The notes under the pieces: model-generated | What the model was told of the DNA's origin: nothing | What the model saw: the letters and a program-made list of their open reading frames with translations, nothing else | The model's database searches: none | Made by a program: the position numbers and the translations under genes | Shown here: in pieces, positions 21,445 to 31,952 of the stretch | How the letters are laid out: every line of letters begins with the position of its first letter | Position numbering within the stretch: position 1 is the stretch's first letter | NCBI RefSeq assembly: GCF_900635455.1 | Contig: NZ_LR134116.1 | Span: 496,001 to 560,000, forward strand | Direction of reading: 5' to 3' | Length of the DNA stretch: 64,000 nt | Source: Yersinia intermedia | Lineage (GTDB): Bacteria > Pseudomonadota > Gammaproteobacteria > Enterobacterales > Enterobacteriaceae

Positions 21445-24400
21445 TTACTGCGCTTGAACCCGCAGCTCGGCTGCGGAACGGCTACGGTGGCCCAACAGTG
21501 CTTTCACGTCGCTGGATTTCGGTTTAACCAAAGCAAATTTGGTCACCCACTCTGGCCAGTTAGCCAGAATTTCTTCGCCACGGCTAGAACCGGTCAACTG
21601 AACATGCTCAGTGATCAGCCCACGCAGATGCTCTTCATGGATTGCCAGTTGATCGACATCCAGGACTTCCACCAGCTCAGGGTTAACACGTTTACGGAAT
21701 TCACCATCTTCATCAAGAACATAAGCAAAACCGCCGGTCATACCTGCACCGAAGTTAATCCCGGTGCGGCCCAGCACGCAGACAATACCACCGGTCATGT
21801 ATTCACAACCGTTATCGCCGATACCTTCAACAACGGTAATAGCCCCGGAGTTACGCACGGCGAAACGCTCACCCGCACGTCCTGCGGCGAACAATTTACC
21901 GCCAGTCGCGCCATACAGACAGGTGTTGCCGACAATGCTGGCCTCATGGCTGCGGAAGTTGGAGCCGACAGGCGGGCGCACTGCAATACGGCCACCGGCC
22001 ATCCCTTTACCGACATAGTCGTTGGCATCACCGGTTAGGGTTAGCTCAACACCACCGGCATTCCAGACACCAAAGCTCTGACCGGCAGTACCGGAGAAAT
22101 ATGCTTTGATTGGGTCGGTTGCCAGACCTTGATCACCATGTTTAGTGGCAATCGCCCCCGACAGTGCAGCACCCACGGAACGGTCAGTGTTGCGGATATC
22201 GAAGTAGAACGTCTTGCTGTGTTTCGCTTCAATATGTGGTTCAGCTTGTGACAGTAACTCTTTGTTCAGTACGCCTTTATCGAACGGAGGATTACTTTCG
22301 GTACAATACAGTGCCTTACCCGGATGTGGCGTAGCGGTTTTCAGCAACGGCGACAGATCCAGCTTGTTCTGTTTGGCTGAGATACCATCCAGTTCCAGCA
22401 ACATGTCAGTACGACCAATTAAATCAACCAGTTGGCTTACACCCAACTCAGCCATGATTTCACGGGTTTCCCGCGCGATAAACTGGAAGTAGTTAACCAC
22501 ACGTTCAGGCAAGCCGTGATAATGGTCACGACGCAGTTTTTCATCCTGAGTTGCTACACCGGTGGCGCAGTTATTCAGGTGGCAAATACGTAAGTATTTA
22601 CAACCCAGTGCCACCATAGGCCCAGTACCGAAGCCGAAGCTTTCCGCACCCAGAATCGCGGCTTTAACAATATCAACGCCGGTTTTCAAGCCACCGTCTA
22701 CTTGTAGGCGGATTTTATGGCGCAGGCCGTTGGCAACCAGCGCTTGTTGCGTTTCAACTAATCCCAACTCCCACGGGCAGCCAGCATATTTCACTGAAGA
22801 GAGCGGGCTGGCACCGGTACCACCGTCGTACCCGGCAATGGTAATCAGGTCGGCATAAGCTTTCGCTACACCGGTAGCAATGGTACCCACGCCCGGCTCA
22901 GATACCAGTTTCACTGAAATCAAAGCCTTCGGATTGACCTGTTTCAAGTCGAAAATGAGCTGTGCCAAGTCTTCGATTGAGTAAATATCATGGTGCGGTG
23001 GTGGGGAGATCAATGTCACTCCCGGTACGGAATAGCGCAGTTTGGCGATATAAGGTGTGACTTTATCCCCCGGTAACTGGCCGCCTTCACCTGGTTTTGC
23101 ACCTTGTGCCACTTTGATCTGGATAACATCGGCGTTTACCAAATATGCCGGTGTCACACCGAAGCGACCAGACGCCACCTGCTTGATACGAGAAACTTTA
23201 TTCGTACCGTAACGGGCCGGATCTTCGCCACCTTCGCCGGAGTTAGAGAAGCCACCCAGACTGTTCATGGCGATAGCTAATGACTCATGGGCTTCCGGGC
23301 TAAGTGCGCCGATAGACATTGCCGCCGTATCAAAGCGCGTGAACAGTGATTCAGCCGGTTCCACTTGATCCACCGGGATCGGGGTACCTTGCGGTTTAAT
23401 GGCTAACAGGTCACGCAGCGTGGCAACCGGGCGCTCATTAACCAGCTTGGCATAAGCCTGATAATCGCTGTATTCACCACTGTGAACCGCTTTTTGTAAG
23501 GTACTGACCACATCCGGGTTATACGCATGGTATTCACCGTTGTGAACAAACTTCAATAAACCGCCCTGATCCAACGGCTTGCGTTTCAGCCAGGCACGTT
23601 TAGACAGATTTTGCAGATCCTGTTGGAAATCACTGAAGCTGGCTCCACCGATACGACTGACCACGCCCTGGAAACAGAGATTAGACAAATCACGATGCAG
23701 GCCAACCGCTTCAAACAGCTTGGCACAGCGGTAAGAGGCCACAGTTGAAATGCCCATTTTGGACATGATTTTGTATAGGCCCTTGTTGATCCCATTACGA
23801 TAGTTAAGCATCACATCGCGATACTTCTTATCAATCGCTTGGCTATCAACCAATTTAGCCAATGATTCATAAGCTAAATAAGGGTAAATCGCAGTCGCAC
23901 CAAAACCGAGCAGCACGGCGAAGTGATGCGGGTCGCGGGCGCTGGCGGTTTCAACAATAATGTTGGCGTCGCAGCGCAGATTTTTCTCAACCAGGCGAGT
24001 CTGGATAGCGCCGACAGCCATTGGCGCGGGTATCGGCAGGCGGTTAGGGGCGATGGCGCGATCAGACAGTACCAGCATTACGGCACCGTCACGGACTTTG
24101 CGCTCCGCTTCTTCACATAATCTCAGAACCGCTTGTTCCAGGTCAGTTTCGGCAGGATCAAAGGTCAGATCCACACGATCAGCCCGGTAGTGTTCCCCTT
24201 CCAACGTGGTTAGCTGTTGGAAATCAGAGAACAACAGGATCGGCGATTTAAAGCTCAGCCGGTGCGCCTGACCTTCTGCTTCGCAGAACACGTTCATTTC
24301 ACGACCGATACTGGTCGCCAGTGACATAACGTGTGCTTCACGCAGCGGATCGATTGGCGGGTTGGTGACCTGCGCAAATTGCTGGCGGAAGTAATCGTAA

Positions 24401-25905
24401 ATAATACGTGGGCCGCTGGATAGCACCGCAAATGGGGTGTCATCACCCATTGAGCCGGTGGCTTCCTGACCAATTTCACCCAGCACACGGATGACTTGGT
24501 CCAGCTCTTCGCTGCTGTAACCAAATTGCTTCTGATAGGTTTCCAGCGTCGAATCATCTAACTGACGGCTACCCACCTGATCTTCTGGCAGATCTTCGAA
24601 CGGCACCAGACGCTTAACGTTCTTCTCCATCCACTCTTTATACGGGTGGCGGCTTTTCAGATCGTTATCCGTTTCGGCTGAATGGAGGATCTTACCGCTG
24701 CGGGTATCGATCACCATCAGTTCACCAGGGCCGACGCGACCTTTTTCAATCACTTCATCGGGCTGATAATCCCAGATGCCCACTTCAGAGGCACAGGTGA
24801 TCAGCTTATCTTTGGTGATAACGTAGCGCGCAGGGCGCAAGCCATTACGATCAAGGTTACAGGCGGCATAACGGCCATCTGACATCACAATCCCGGCAGG
24901 GCCATCCCACGGCTCCATATGCATGGAGTTGAAGTCAAAGAAGGCGCGCAGGTCGGTATCCATATCCGGGTTGTTCTGCCAGGCCGGTGGCACTAACAGA
25001 CGCATGGCACGGATCAAGTCCATACCGCCACTGAGGAACAGTTCCAACATGTTATCCAGTGAACTGGAGTCAGAGCCGGTCTCATTGACGAAAGGAGCCG
25101 CATCCTGCAAATCAGGGATTAATGGCGTTTTGAATTTATAAGCACGCGCGCGCGCCCATTGGCGGTTACCGGCGATGGTATTGATTTCACCGTTGTGGGC
25201 CAGATAACGGAACGGCTGAGCCAGTGGCCAGCGTGGCACGGTATTGGTTGAGAAGCGCTGGTGGAACAGGCAGATTGCCGACTCCATACGCAGATCAGCC
25301 AAATCAAGATAGAAGCGTGGCAGATCCGCAGGCATACATAAGCCTTTATAGATCGTCACCAGATTAGAGAAACTACACACGTAGAAATCTTTATCTTCTG
25401 AAATACGCTTTTCGATACGGCGACGCGCCACAAACAGGCGGCGTTCCATATCACGTGGACGCCAGCCAGCAGGGGCGTTCACAAAAATCTGTTCAATCCG
25501 AGGCAGGGAGGAGAGGGCAATTTCACCGAGAACATCCGGGTTGGTCGGCACTTCACGCCAGCCGATAATCGACAGCGTTTCGTTTTGCAATTCTTCTTCT
25601 ACAATGCGGCGGCTTGCCTTGGCGAGTTCTTCGTCCTGACTGAGAAACATCATGCCGACGGCATAGTTTTTGGCCAAACGCCATCCGCGTTCTTCAGCGA
25701 CCATCCGGAAAAAACGATCCGGTTTTTGTAACAACAAGCCACAACCGTCGCCGGTCTTGCCATCAGCAAGTATCGCACCACGGTGTTGCATGCGGGCCAG
25801 TGCGTGTATAGCGGTACGCACTACCTTATGGCTAGGTTCGCCTTCTATGTGGGCGATTAGGCCGAAACCACAGTTGTCCCTCTCAAGGGATTTATCGTAC
25901 AACAT
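21445..25905 (-). CDS. gltB: Glutamate synthase (NADPH) large subunit
   Basis: The 1486-residue subunit makes two glutamates from glutamine and 2-oxoglutarate. After an 11-residue propeptide (MLYDKSLERDN) the catalytic cysteine starts the N-terminal amidotransferase domain (CGFGLIAHIEGEPSH). The FMN domain lies around EGGEDPARYGTNKVSRIKQ. The 3Fe-4S motif is CKYLRICHLNNCATG. A C-terminal beta-helix domain has repeated GGG/GxxG turns. I chose ATG 25905 because GGGGAGG precedes it and the length equals E. coli GltB; the frame stays open to 26055. Confidence 0.98.
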   Translation of the reverse strand: MLYDKSLERDNCGFGLIAHIEGEPSHKVVRTAIHALARMQHRGAILADGKTGDGCGLLLQKPDRFFRMVAEERGWRLAKNYAVGMMFLSQDEELAKASRRIVEEELQNETLSIIGWREVPTNPDVLGEIALSSLPRIEQIFVNAPAGWRPRDMERRLFVARRRIEKRISEDKDFYVCSFSNLVTIYKGLCMPADLPRFYLDLADLRMESAICLFHQRFSTNTVPRWPLAQPFRYLAHNGEINTIAGNRQWARARAYKFKTPLIPDLQDAAPFVNETGSDSSSLDNMLELFLSGGMDLIRAMRLLVPPAWQNNPDMDTDLRAFFDFNSMHMEPWDGPAGIVMSDGRYAACNLDRNGLRPARYVITKDKLITCASEVGIWDYQPDEVIEKGRVGPGELMVIDTRSGKILHSAETDNDLKSRHPYKEWMEKNVKRLVPFEDLPEDQVGSRQLDDSTLETYQKQFGYSSEELDQVIRVLGEIGQEATGSMGDDTPFAVLSSGPRIIYDYFRQQFAQVTNPPIDPLREAHVMSLATSIGREMNVFCEAEGQAHRLSFKSPILLFSDFQQLTTLEGEHYRADRVDLTFDPAETDLEQAVLRLCEEAERKVRDGAVMLVLSDRAIAPNRLPIPAPMAVGAIQTRLVEKNLRCDANIIVETASARDPHHFAVLLGFGATAIYPYLAYESLAKLVDSQAIDKKYRDVMLNYRNGINKGLYKIMSKMGISTVASYRCAKLFEAVGLHRDLSNLCFQGVVSRIGGASFSDFQQDLQNLSKRAWLKRKPLDQGGLLKFVHNGEYHAYNPDVVSTLQKAVHSGEYSDYQAYAKLVNERPVATLRDLLAIKPQGTPIPVDQVEPAESLFTRFDTAAMSIGALSPEAHESLAIAMNSLGGFSNSGEGGEDPARYGTNKVSRIKQVASGRFGVTPAYLVNADVIQIKVAQGAKPGEGGQLPGDKVTPYIAKLRYSVPGVTLISPPPHHDIYSIEDLAQLIFDLKQVNPKALISVKLVSEPGVGTIATGVAKAYADLITIAGYDGGTGASPLSSVKYAGCPWELGLVETQQALVANGLRHKIRLQVDGGLKTGVDIVKAAILGAESFGFGTGPMVALGCKYLRICHLNNCATGVATQDEKLRRDHYHGLPERVVNYFQFIARETREIMAELGVSQLVDLIGRTDMLLELDGISAKQNKLDLSPLLKTATPHPGKALYCTESNPPFDKGVLNKELLSQAEPHIEAKHSKTFYFDIRNTDRSVGAALSGAIATKHGDQGLATDPIKAYFSGTAGQSFGVWNAGGVELTLTGDANDYVGKGMAGGRIAVRPPVGSNFRSHEASIVGNTCLYGATGGKLFAAGRAGERFAVRNSGAITVVEGIGDNGCEYMTGGIVCVLGRTGINFGAGMTGGFAYVLDEDGEFRKRVNPELVEVLDVDQLAIHEEHLRGLITEHVQLTGSSRGEEILANWPEWVTKFALVKPKSSDVKALLGHRSRSAAELRVQAQ

Positions 25906-26602
25906 ATCAGTGAACCTCCCCAGGCTCTGCGAGACTCTCACAAACCGACTCCAGAAGGACATGGTTACATCAGACGGGGTGGGCTGAGAGCCGCGTATTT
26001 CGCGACAAATCTGCTTTTCCGCCCTCCGCCAATGGCCTCTTGTGACGGTTCTCACAAGTGGTATAAGACTTGTTTTAAGAGGGAGTCTTAAATTACTGCA
26101 TAATTATGACTAGACGTTTGCCCGTCTAGAAAGCTTCCAGCGGACCTCCAACTTAGCGAGAAAGAATACTCAGGTCAAATATAGGCTTAAGATATATCTT
26201 TAAGGTAATAAATGGGTTTATCACAATGAAAAATATATATTTATTAGCACTTTTAACCCATCGGATACTCGATAAGATAGGCGCGAAATTGTGAGCTGTC
26301 TCACTATAGTGCAATCGACAAATCTCTGCACCATGCTAGTGCTGACGGGGATGTTGGAATTAAGTTCTGCATTATTAATATTTATTGGATTATAAAACTA
26401 TTTTTCACTGAATTGTAATAGAAGCGCTAACAGGTTGGTGGAAATAAGAAAATTTAATCATCGGTCAAGTGATTTTATTTGCATTTATAATGAATGGTTA
26501 TGCGAAGTTGCACCCAAGGGCATGGGAGTTGATCTCTGTCATCGCGAATTGCATCGCTAGCGGGTAGCCTTAAGCTCTTTTTTGACAGGCAGTGCCAAGA
26601 TT
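25906..26602 (-). promoter_or_regulatory. gltBD promoter and long leader; AT-rich gap before yhcC
   Basis: No gene is visible. On the minus strand TTGACC (26173-26178) and TAAGTT (26150-26155) with a 17-bp spacer form a plausible sigma-70 promoter, giving a leader of about 240 nt. Inside the leader an inverted repeat CTAGACG/CGTCTAG (26110-26129) could fold as a hairpin. A near-palindrome of TTAAG and ATATAT lies at 26186-26204, upstream of the -35. The gene is Lrp-controlled in E. coli, and the AT-rich tract would suit that, but sites were not defined. Confidence 0.5.
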
Positions 26603-27526
26603 ATGCAGTTGCAGAAATTAGTCAATATGTTTGGTGCGGATTTACAGCACCGCTACGGTGAAAAAGTGCATAAACTCACGCTGCACGGCGGGTTTAGCTG
26701 CCCTAATCGTGATGGAACACTCGGCCGGGGAGGCTGTACCTTTTGTCAGGTCGCTTCATTTGCCGATGAGAACATGCAGCAACAAAGTATTGCGCAGCAG
26801 CTAGCGGCACAGGCAAAAAAAACTAATCGGGCAAAACGTTACCTGGCTTACTTCCAGGCTTATACCAGTACTTATGCAGAAGTTAATGCGTTAGCCGTGA
26901 TGTATGAACAGGCTTTAGCCGAAGCTGATATTGTTGGTTTGTGTGTGGGAACCCGGCCCGATTGTGTCCCGGATGCGGTCTTGGATTTATTGAGTGGTTA
27001 TCACCAGCAAGGTTATGAAGTCTGGCTTGAGTTGGGGCTACAGACCGCTAATGATAAAACGCTCAAACGTATTAACCGTGGGCATGATTTCGCCTGTTAT
27101 CAGCAAACAGCCCGCCGCGCCCGTGCCCGTGGGCTGAAAGTATGTTGTCATTTGATTGTCGGCTTACCCGGCGAAGATAAGTCACAGAACATGGCAACGC
27201 TAGAACAAGTGGTGGCAACCGGTGTTGATGGGTTAAAACTGCATCCACTCCATATCGTGGAAGGTAGCACGATGGGAAAAGCATGGCGGGCAGGGCGGTT
27301 GCCGGAACTGGCGTTGGAACAATATGTTGTGACTGCGGGTGAAATGATCCGCCACACTCCAGCGCAGATTGTCTATCATCGGATCTCTGCCAGTGCGCGC
27401 AGGCCCACGCTGTTGGCCCCGTTGTGGTGCGAGAATCGCTGGACCGGTATGAATGAGCTGAATAGTTATATGCTTGTCCATGGCGGGCAGGGGACAGCCA
27501 TTGGGGATGGGTATAGTCATGCTTGA
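26603..27526 (+). CDS. yhcC: Radical SAM protein YhcC (Elp3-like)
   Basis: A 307-residue radical-SAM enzyme. The cluster cysteines are in FSCPNRDGTLGRGGCTFC, a spacing typical of the YhcC/Elp3-like subgroup. SAM-binding features VGLCVGTRPDC and LELGLQTAND follow. The reaction is unproven, so I give no specific role. ATG 26603 (MQLQKLVNMFG) matches the E. coli start. It lies upstream of arcB, as in E. coli. Confidence 0.92.
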   Translation: MQLQKLVNMFGADLQHRYGEKVHKLTLHGGFSCPNRDGTLGRGGCTFCQVASFADENMQQQSIAQQLAAQAKKTNRAKRYLAYFQAYTSTYAEVNALAVMYEQALAEADIVGLCVGTRPDCVPDAVLDLLSGYHQQGYEVWLELGLQTANDKTLKRINRGHDFACYQQTARRARARGLKVCCHLIVGLPGEDKSQNMATLEQVVATGVDGLKLHPLHIVEGSTMGKAWRAGRLPELALEQYVVTAGEMIRHTPAQIVYHRISASARRPTLLAPLWCENRWTGMNELNSYMLVHGGQGTAIGDGYSHA

Positions 27527-27796
27527 AAAAAGGTTGCCTAAAAGATCGAGTTGCTCGGGGCTAGTATGTCCAGGGGCGCTCCGGCGGCGCACGCCGCTAC
27601 GACCCCAACGACACACTTCCCCTTGGTTTGGCTTGATGACGTTATCTGCCGTTCGCTTATGATTAGCCCGTATAAAATATTGTTCCCCCAATCTCTCATT
27701 GTGATTTGCAATCTTTTGCACACTTCTAATCAAGCCATCTTATCTCTTGCCAGTTTTGCGGTATGATCTATCAGATAAACACTGACAGGGGTTGCT

Positions 27797-30133
27797 ATGA
27801 AGCAAATCAGGGTATTAGCCCAGTACTACGTTGATTTAATGGTTAAGTTAGGACTGGTTCGCTTCTCACTGCTACTGGCCTCTGTGCTGGTGTTGCTGGC
27901 CATGGTGGTGCAGATGGCGGTGACGTTGGTGCTGAGTGGCTCTGTTGAAACTCTCGATCTGGTACGTTCCATTTTCTTTGGTTTGTTGATTACGCCTTGG
28001 GCAGTCTATTTCTTGTCAGTGGTGGTTGAGCAATTGGAAGAGTCGCGCCAGCGCCTGTCACGTCTGGTTGAAAAACTTGAAGTGATGCGTTATCGCGATT
28101 TAGAACTCAATAAACAACTGACCGAAAATATTGCTCAACTCAATCAGGAAATTGTTGAGCGTGAAAAAGCAGAAAAAGCACACCTGCAAGTGGTTGATAA
28201 ACTAAAAGAAGAGATGGGCCACCGTGAGCAGGCGCAGGTTGAGCTGGGGCAGCAGTCAGCGTTATTGCGATCCTTTTTGGATGCGTCGCCAGATCTGGTT
28301 TACTACCGCAATGAGGATAATGAATTCTCTGGCTGCAACCGGGCGATGGAGCTGTTGACGGGCAAGAGTGAGAAACAGCTGGTTGGGTTGACGCCCAAAG
28401 ATGTCTATGCGCCAGATATCGCCGAAAAAGTGATGGAAACCGACGAGAAAGTCTTCCGCCATAACGTTTCTCTTACCTATGAGCAGTGGCTGGTTTATCC
28501 CGATGGCCGTAAAGCCTGCTTTGAACTGCGTAAAGTGCCCTTTTATGATCGTGTTGGTAAACGGCACGGATTGATGGGGTTTGGGCGCGATATAACTGAG
28601 CGTAAGCGCTATCAGGACGCGCTGGAGAACGCCAGCAGGGATAAGACTACCTTTATCTCAACAATCAGCCACGAGCTGCGTACGCCGCTTAATGGCATTG
28701 TTGGCCTGAGCCGCATCCTGCTCGATACCGAATTAGACAGCGAACAGCTAAAGTATCTGAAAACCATTCATGTCAGTGCTATCACTCTTGGGAATATCTT
28801 CAACGATATTATTGAGATGGATAAATTGGAACGGCGTAAAGTCCAGCTTGATAATCAGCCAATTGATTTTACAGGTTTTATGGCAGATCTTGAGAACCTT
28901 TCGGGTCTGTTAGTGCAGCCAAAAGGGCTGAAGTTCATTATGGAACCGCAATTGCCGTTGCCGGAGAAAGTGATTACCGATGGCACCCGCTTGCGCCAGA
29001 TTCTGTGGAACTTAATCGGTAATGCCGTGAAATTTAGTCAGCAAGGTAAAATTGTGGTGCGGGTACGGCGTGAGGGGAGTGACCGCCTGATTTTTGAAGT
29101 AGAAGATTCAGGCATGGGTATCCCAGAAGATGAGCAGGATAAGATTTTCGCCATGTATTATCAGGTGAAAGATCGCAATGGTGGCCGCCCGGCCACCGGT
29201 ACCGGCATTGGTCTGGCGGTGTCTAAACGCTTAGCGCAAAGCATGGGTGGCGATATTACGGTGAAAAGTACCCAAGGGGAAGGTTCATGCTTTATCTTGA
29301 CCATTAAAGCACCTGCGGTGCAGCAAGCCTCTAGCCTGCCATCAGGTGATGACATACCTCTGCCTGCGCTGCATGTATTGCTGGTGGAAGATATTGAGCT
29401 GAACGTTATTGTCGCGCGCTCGGTATTGGAGAAATTAGGCAACAGCGTTGAGGTGGCAATGAATGGCCATGATGCACTGGCTATGTTCAAACCTGATGAT
29501 TTTGATTTAGTGCTGCTGGATATCCAGTTGCCGGATATGAGCGGGTTGGATATTGCTCGCCAAATTCGGGCGGAATATGGGGCAGAGTCATTACCGCCAC
29601 TGGTAGCATTGACCGCCAACGTACTTAAAGACAAAAAAGAATATTTAGATGCTGGGATGGATGACGTGCTGAGCAAGCCGTTGTCAGTTCCAGCGCTCAC
29701 GGCCATGATTAAGCAATTTTGGGATCATAAGCCCTCAACCTCGGCGAAAAAACAGGAACATAAAGTGATGCAAACCCATGAATCGTTACTTGATACTGCA
29801 ATGCTGGAGCAATACATCGATTTGGTTGGCCCACAATTGATTCATCAAAGCCTGGAAATGTTTGAACAGATGATGCCCGGCTATTTGGCGGTGTTGGACT
29901 CAAACATGACGGCACGGGACCAAAAGGGTATTACCGAAGAGGCGCATAAGATTAAAGGCGCTGCCGGTTCTGTTGGTTTGCGCCATATCCAGCAGCTTGC
30001 ACAGCAGATCCAAACACCGACACTGCCAGCATGGTGGGACAACGTGCAAGATTGGGTCGATGAATTAAAATTAGAATGGCGCAATGATGTACAGGTGTTA
30101 CGTGAGTGGGCAGCGGAAGCTGAAAAAAAATAA
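27797..30133 (+). CDS. arcB: Aerobic respiration control hybrid sensor kinase ArcB
   Basis: A 778-residue tripartite kinase that phosphorylates ArcA under low oxygen by sensing quinone redox state. Two membrane helices (about 22-46 and 58-77) are followed by a coiled coil and a PAS domain. The redox cysteines at 180 and 241 are both present. The dimerisation/phosphorylation motif ISHELRTPLNG has His292. The ATPase domain, the receiver (LVLLDIQLPD) and the HPt domain (EEAHKIKGAAGSVG) complete the phosphorelay. Length equals E. coli ArcB. Confidence 0.98.
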   Translation: MKQIRVLAQYYVDLMVKLGLVRFSLLLASVLVLLAMVVQMAVTLVLSGSVETLDLVRSIFFGLLITPWAVYFLSVVVEQLEESRQRLSRLVEKLEVMRYRDLELNKQLTENIAQLNQEIVEREKAEKAHLQVVDKLKEEMGHREQAQVELGQQSALLRSFLDASPDLVYYRNEDNEFSGCNRAMELLTGKSEKQLVGLTPKDVYAPDIAEKVMETDEKVFRHNVSLTYEQWLVYPDGRKACFELRKVPFYDRVGKRHGLMGFGRDITERKRYQDALENASRDKTTFISTISHELRTPLNGIVGLSRILLDTELDSEQLKYLKTIHVSAITLGNIFNDIIEMDKLERRKVQLDNQPIDFTGFMADLENLSGLLVQPKGLKFIMEPQLPLPEKVITDGTRLRQILWNLIGNAVKFSQQGKIVVRVRREGSDRLIFEVEDSGMGIPEDEQDKIFAMYYQVKDRNGGRPATGTGIGLAVSKRLAQSMGGDITVKSTQGEGSCFILTIKAPAVQQASSLPSGDDIPLPALHVLLVEDIELNVIVARSVLEKLGNSVEVAMNGHDALAMFKPDDFDLVLLDIQLPDMSGLDIARQIRAEYGAESLPPLVALTANVLKDKKEYLDAGMDDVLSKPLSVPALTAMIKQFWDHKPSTSAKKQEHKVMQTHESLLDTAMLEQYIDLVGPQLIHQSLEMFEQMMPGYLAVLDSNMTARDQKGITEEAHKIKGAAGSVGLRHIQQLAQQIQTPTLPAWWDNVQDWVDELKLEWRNDVQVLREWAAEAEKK

Positions 30134-30152
30134 CCCCGACCGAGGCCGGGGT
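30131..30152 (+). terminator. Possible terminator hairpin after arcB
   Basis: CCCCG and CGGGG with a short loop (ACCGAGGC) follow the arcB stop directly. There is no T run, so termination strength is uncertain. Confidence 0.45.
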
Positions 30153-30194
30153 GCGCGAATACTGCGCCAACACCAGGGAAATCGTCAACCTGCG

Positions 30195-30320
30195 ATACTC
30201 GACATACTTCAAGTTACATGTGCGTTGGCTGTTTTCACTCACCCCAGTCACTTACTTATGTAAGCCTCTGGGGATTCGCTCAGTTGCCGCCTTCCAGTAA
30301 CTCGAAATACTTAGGGTATA
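30195..30320. repeat. Full-length ERIC element (about 126 bp) downstream of arcB
   Basis: This copy is closest to the classical enterobacterial ERIC consensus. It has the outer arm ATACTTCAAGTTACATGTGCG, which is only slightly varied, and the core CACCCCAGTCACTTACTTAT with GTAAGCCTCTGGGGATTCGC. The remaining space to elbB (30321-30496) should hold the elbB promoter; I see no clear hexamers there. Confidence 0.92.
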
Positions 30321-30496
30321 TTATTTCGATTTCGAGTGAATTCGCAGGTTGTAGGAATTCTCCATACATCATACAAGCAACAACATAGCAAATGTAAGCG
30401 CTCTTGTTACAAGATTCATTAAAATTTGTGATAGAGATTCGTCTTTGTCACTAGAACGGGTTAAGCGATTGACAGAGTAAGAAAAGGAGAGGTGTG

Positions 30497-31150
30497 ATGA
30501 AAACGGTCGGTGTAGTGCTTAGTGGATGTGGGGTGTTTGACGGTGCTGAGATACATGAGTCTGTCTTAACAATACTGGCATTGGATCGTGCGGGCGCAAG
30601 TGTTGTCTTCTTCGCGCCCGATAAACCACAACTGCATGTTATTAATCATGTTACCGGCGAAGAAATGGCCGAGAAACGAAATGTGTTAGTGGAGTCGGCG
30701 CGTATTGCTCGCGGCCAGATCAAGCCTCTTTCTTTAGCTAATTCAGAGCAATTAGATGCCCTGATTGTTCCCGGTGGTTTTGGTGCCGCGAAGAACCTCT
30801 GCGATTTTGCAACGCAAGGCTCTGAATGTGTTATTGACCCGGATTTATATAAACTTATTCAATCAATGCATAAGTCAGGTAAACCAATCGGTTTTATGTG
30901 TATTGCGCCAGTGATGCTGCCAAAACTGTTGGGTAAACCGATACGTCTGACAATTGGTAACGATCCCGATACTATTGATGCAATTGAAGTTATGGGTGGA
31001 GAGCATGTTATTTGCCCTACCGATGACGTGGTGGTCGATGCCGAGAATAAAGTGGTCACCACACCAGCCTATATGTTGGCAGCATCAATTTCTGAGGCGG
31101 CCAAAGGAATTGATAAGTTGGTAGCCAAGGTGCTGGATTTAACCGAATGA
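30497..31150 (+). CDS. elbB: DJ-1/PfpI-superfamily protein ElbB (glyoxalase-like)
   Basis: A 217-residue cytoplasmic protein of the ES1/ElbB group. The nucleophile-elbow cysteine is in [28 protein letters not shown] is the family hallmark. E. coli ElbB has weak glyoxalase activity, but its role is unsettled. AAGGAGAGG precedes the start; I chose ATG 30497 over GTG 30494. It overlaps mtgA by 4 bp, the conserved elbB-mtgA pair. Confidence 0.94.
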   Translation: MKTVGVVLSGCGVFDGAEIHESVLTILALDRAGASVVFFAPDKPQLHVINHVTGEEMAEKRNVLVESARIARGQIKPLSLANSEQLDALIVPGGFGAAKNLCDFATQGSECVIDPDLYKLIQSMHKSGKPIGFMCIAPVMLPKLLGKPIRLTIGNDPDTIDAIEVMGGEHVICPTDDVVVDAENKVVTTPAYMLAASISEAAKGIDKLVAKVLDLTE

Positions 31151-31872
31151 CGCTAGTTAGGCACGGATTAAACCAGCTATGGTATTGGGGAAAACGGGGC
31201 GTCATTGGTATCGTCGCGCTATGGTTGGCGGGCATTTTGATTTTTGCTTTTTTGCCAGTCCCTTTTTCTATGGTGATGATCGAAAGGCAACTGGGCGCCT
31301 GGTTGACCGGTGATTTTTCCTATGTAGCGCACTCTGACTGGGTGCCGATGGATGAGATCTCGCCTTACATGGCGCTGGCAGTGATGGCGGCTGAGGATCA
31401 AAAGTTCCCCGAACATTGGGGATTTGATGTGGGTGCTATCGAATCGGCACTTTCTCATAATCAGCGCAATCAAAATCGTATCCGAGGTGCGTCGACTTTG
31501 TCACAGCAGACAGCGAAAAATCTGTTTCTTTGGGACGGGCGTAGCTGGGTGCGAAAAGGGTTGGAAGTGGGGTTGACCGCCGGTATCGAACTGATATGGA
31601 CCAAGCGCCGTATTCTGACGGTTTATCTCAATATTGCCGAATTTGGTGAGGGTATTTTTGGTGTGGAAGCGGCTGCACGCCATTTCTTCAATAAACCCGC
31701 CAGTAAATTGAGTGCCTCAGAAGCGGCTCTACTGGCAGCGGTATTGCCAAATCCGCTACGTTTCAAGGTGAATGCGCCATCAGGTTATGTTATTTCCCGC
31801 CAGCAGTGGATTTTGCGCCAGATGCGGCAATTGGGTGGGAAAGACTTCATACAGGCGAATGATTTAGATTAA
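31147..31872 (+). CDS. mtgA: Monofunctional peptidoglycan glycosyltransferase MtgA
   Basis: A 241-residue GT51 enzyme that polymerises lipid II into glycan strands at the inner membrane. An N-terminal membrane helix (about 18-38) is followed by the catalytic motif [30 protein letters not shown] and [19 protein letters not shown] mark the other GT51 motifs. There is no transpeptidase domain, as expected. Confidence 0.96.
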   Translation: MTLVRHGLNQLWYWGKRGVIGIVALWLAGILIFAFLPVPFSMVMIERQLGAWLTGDFSYVAHSDWVPMDEISPYMALAVMAAEDQKFPEHWGFDVGAIESALSHNQRNQNRIRGASTLSQQTAKNLFLWDGRSWVRKGLEVGLTAGIELIWTKRRILTVYLNIAEFGEGIFGVEAAARHFFNKPASKLSASEAALLAAVLPNPLRFKVNAPSGYVISRQQWILRQMRQLGGKDFIQANDLD

Positions 31873-31892
31873 TGGCTTGATGTTTTTGATAG

Positions 31893-31926
31893 CTAAAAAT
31901 GGGCCTGGATTTCTCCCGGCCCATAA
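31893..31926 (-). terminator. Rho-independent terminator of dolP
   Basis: ATGGGCC (31899-31905) and GGCCCAT (31918-31924) pair. On the minus strand TTTTT follows, so it ends diaA-dolP transcripts; mtgA converges from the other side. Confidence 0.8.
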
Positions 31927-31952
31927 TAGGATTGCTCTTTCTAACTAATTGA

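Noticed and set aside
29161..29706. A 181-codon minus-strand open frame
   Set aside because: It is antisense to the arcB kinase and receiver domains; codon periodicity belongs to arcB.
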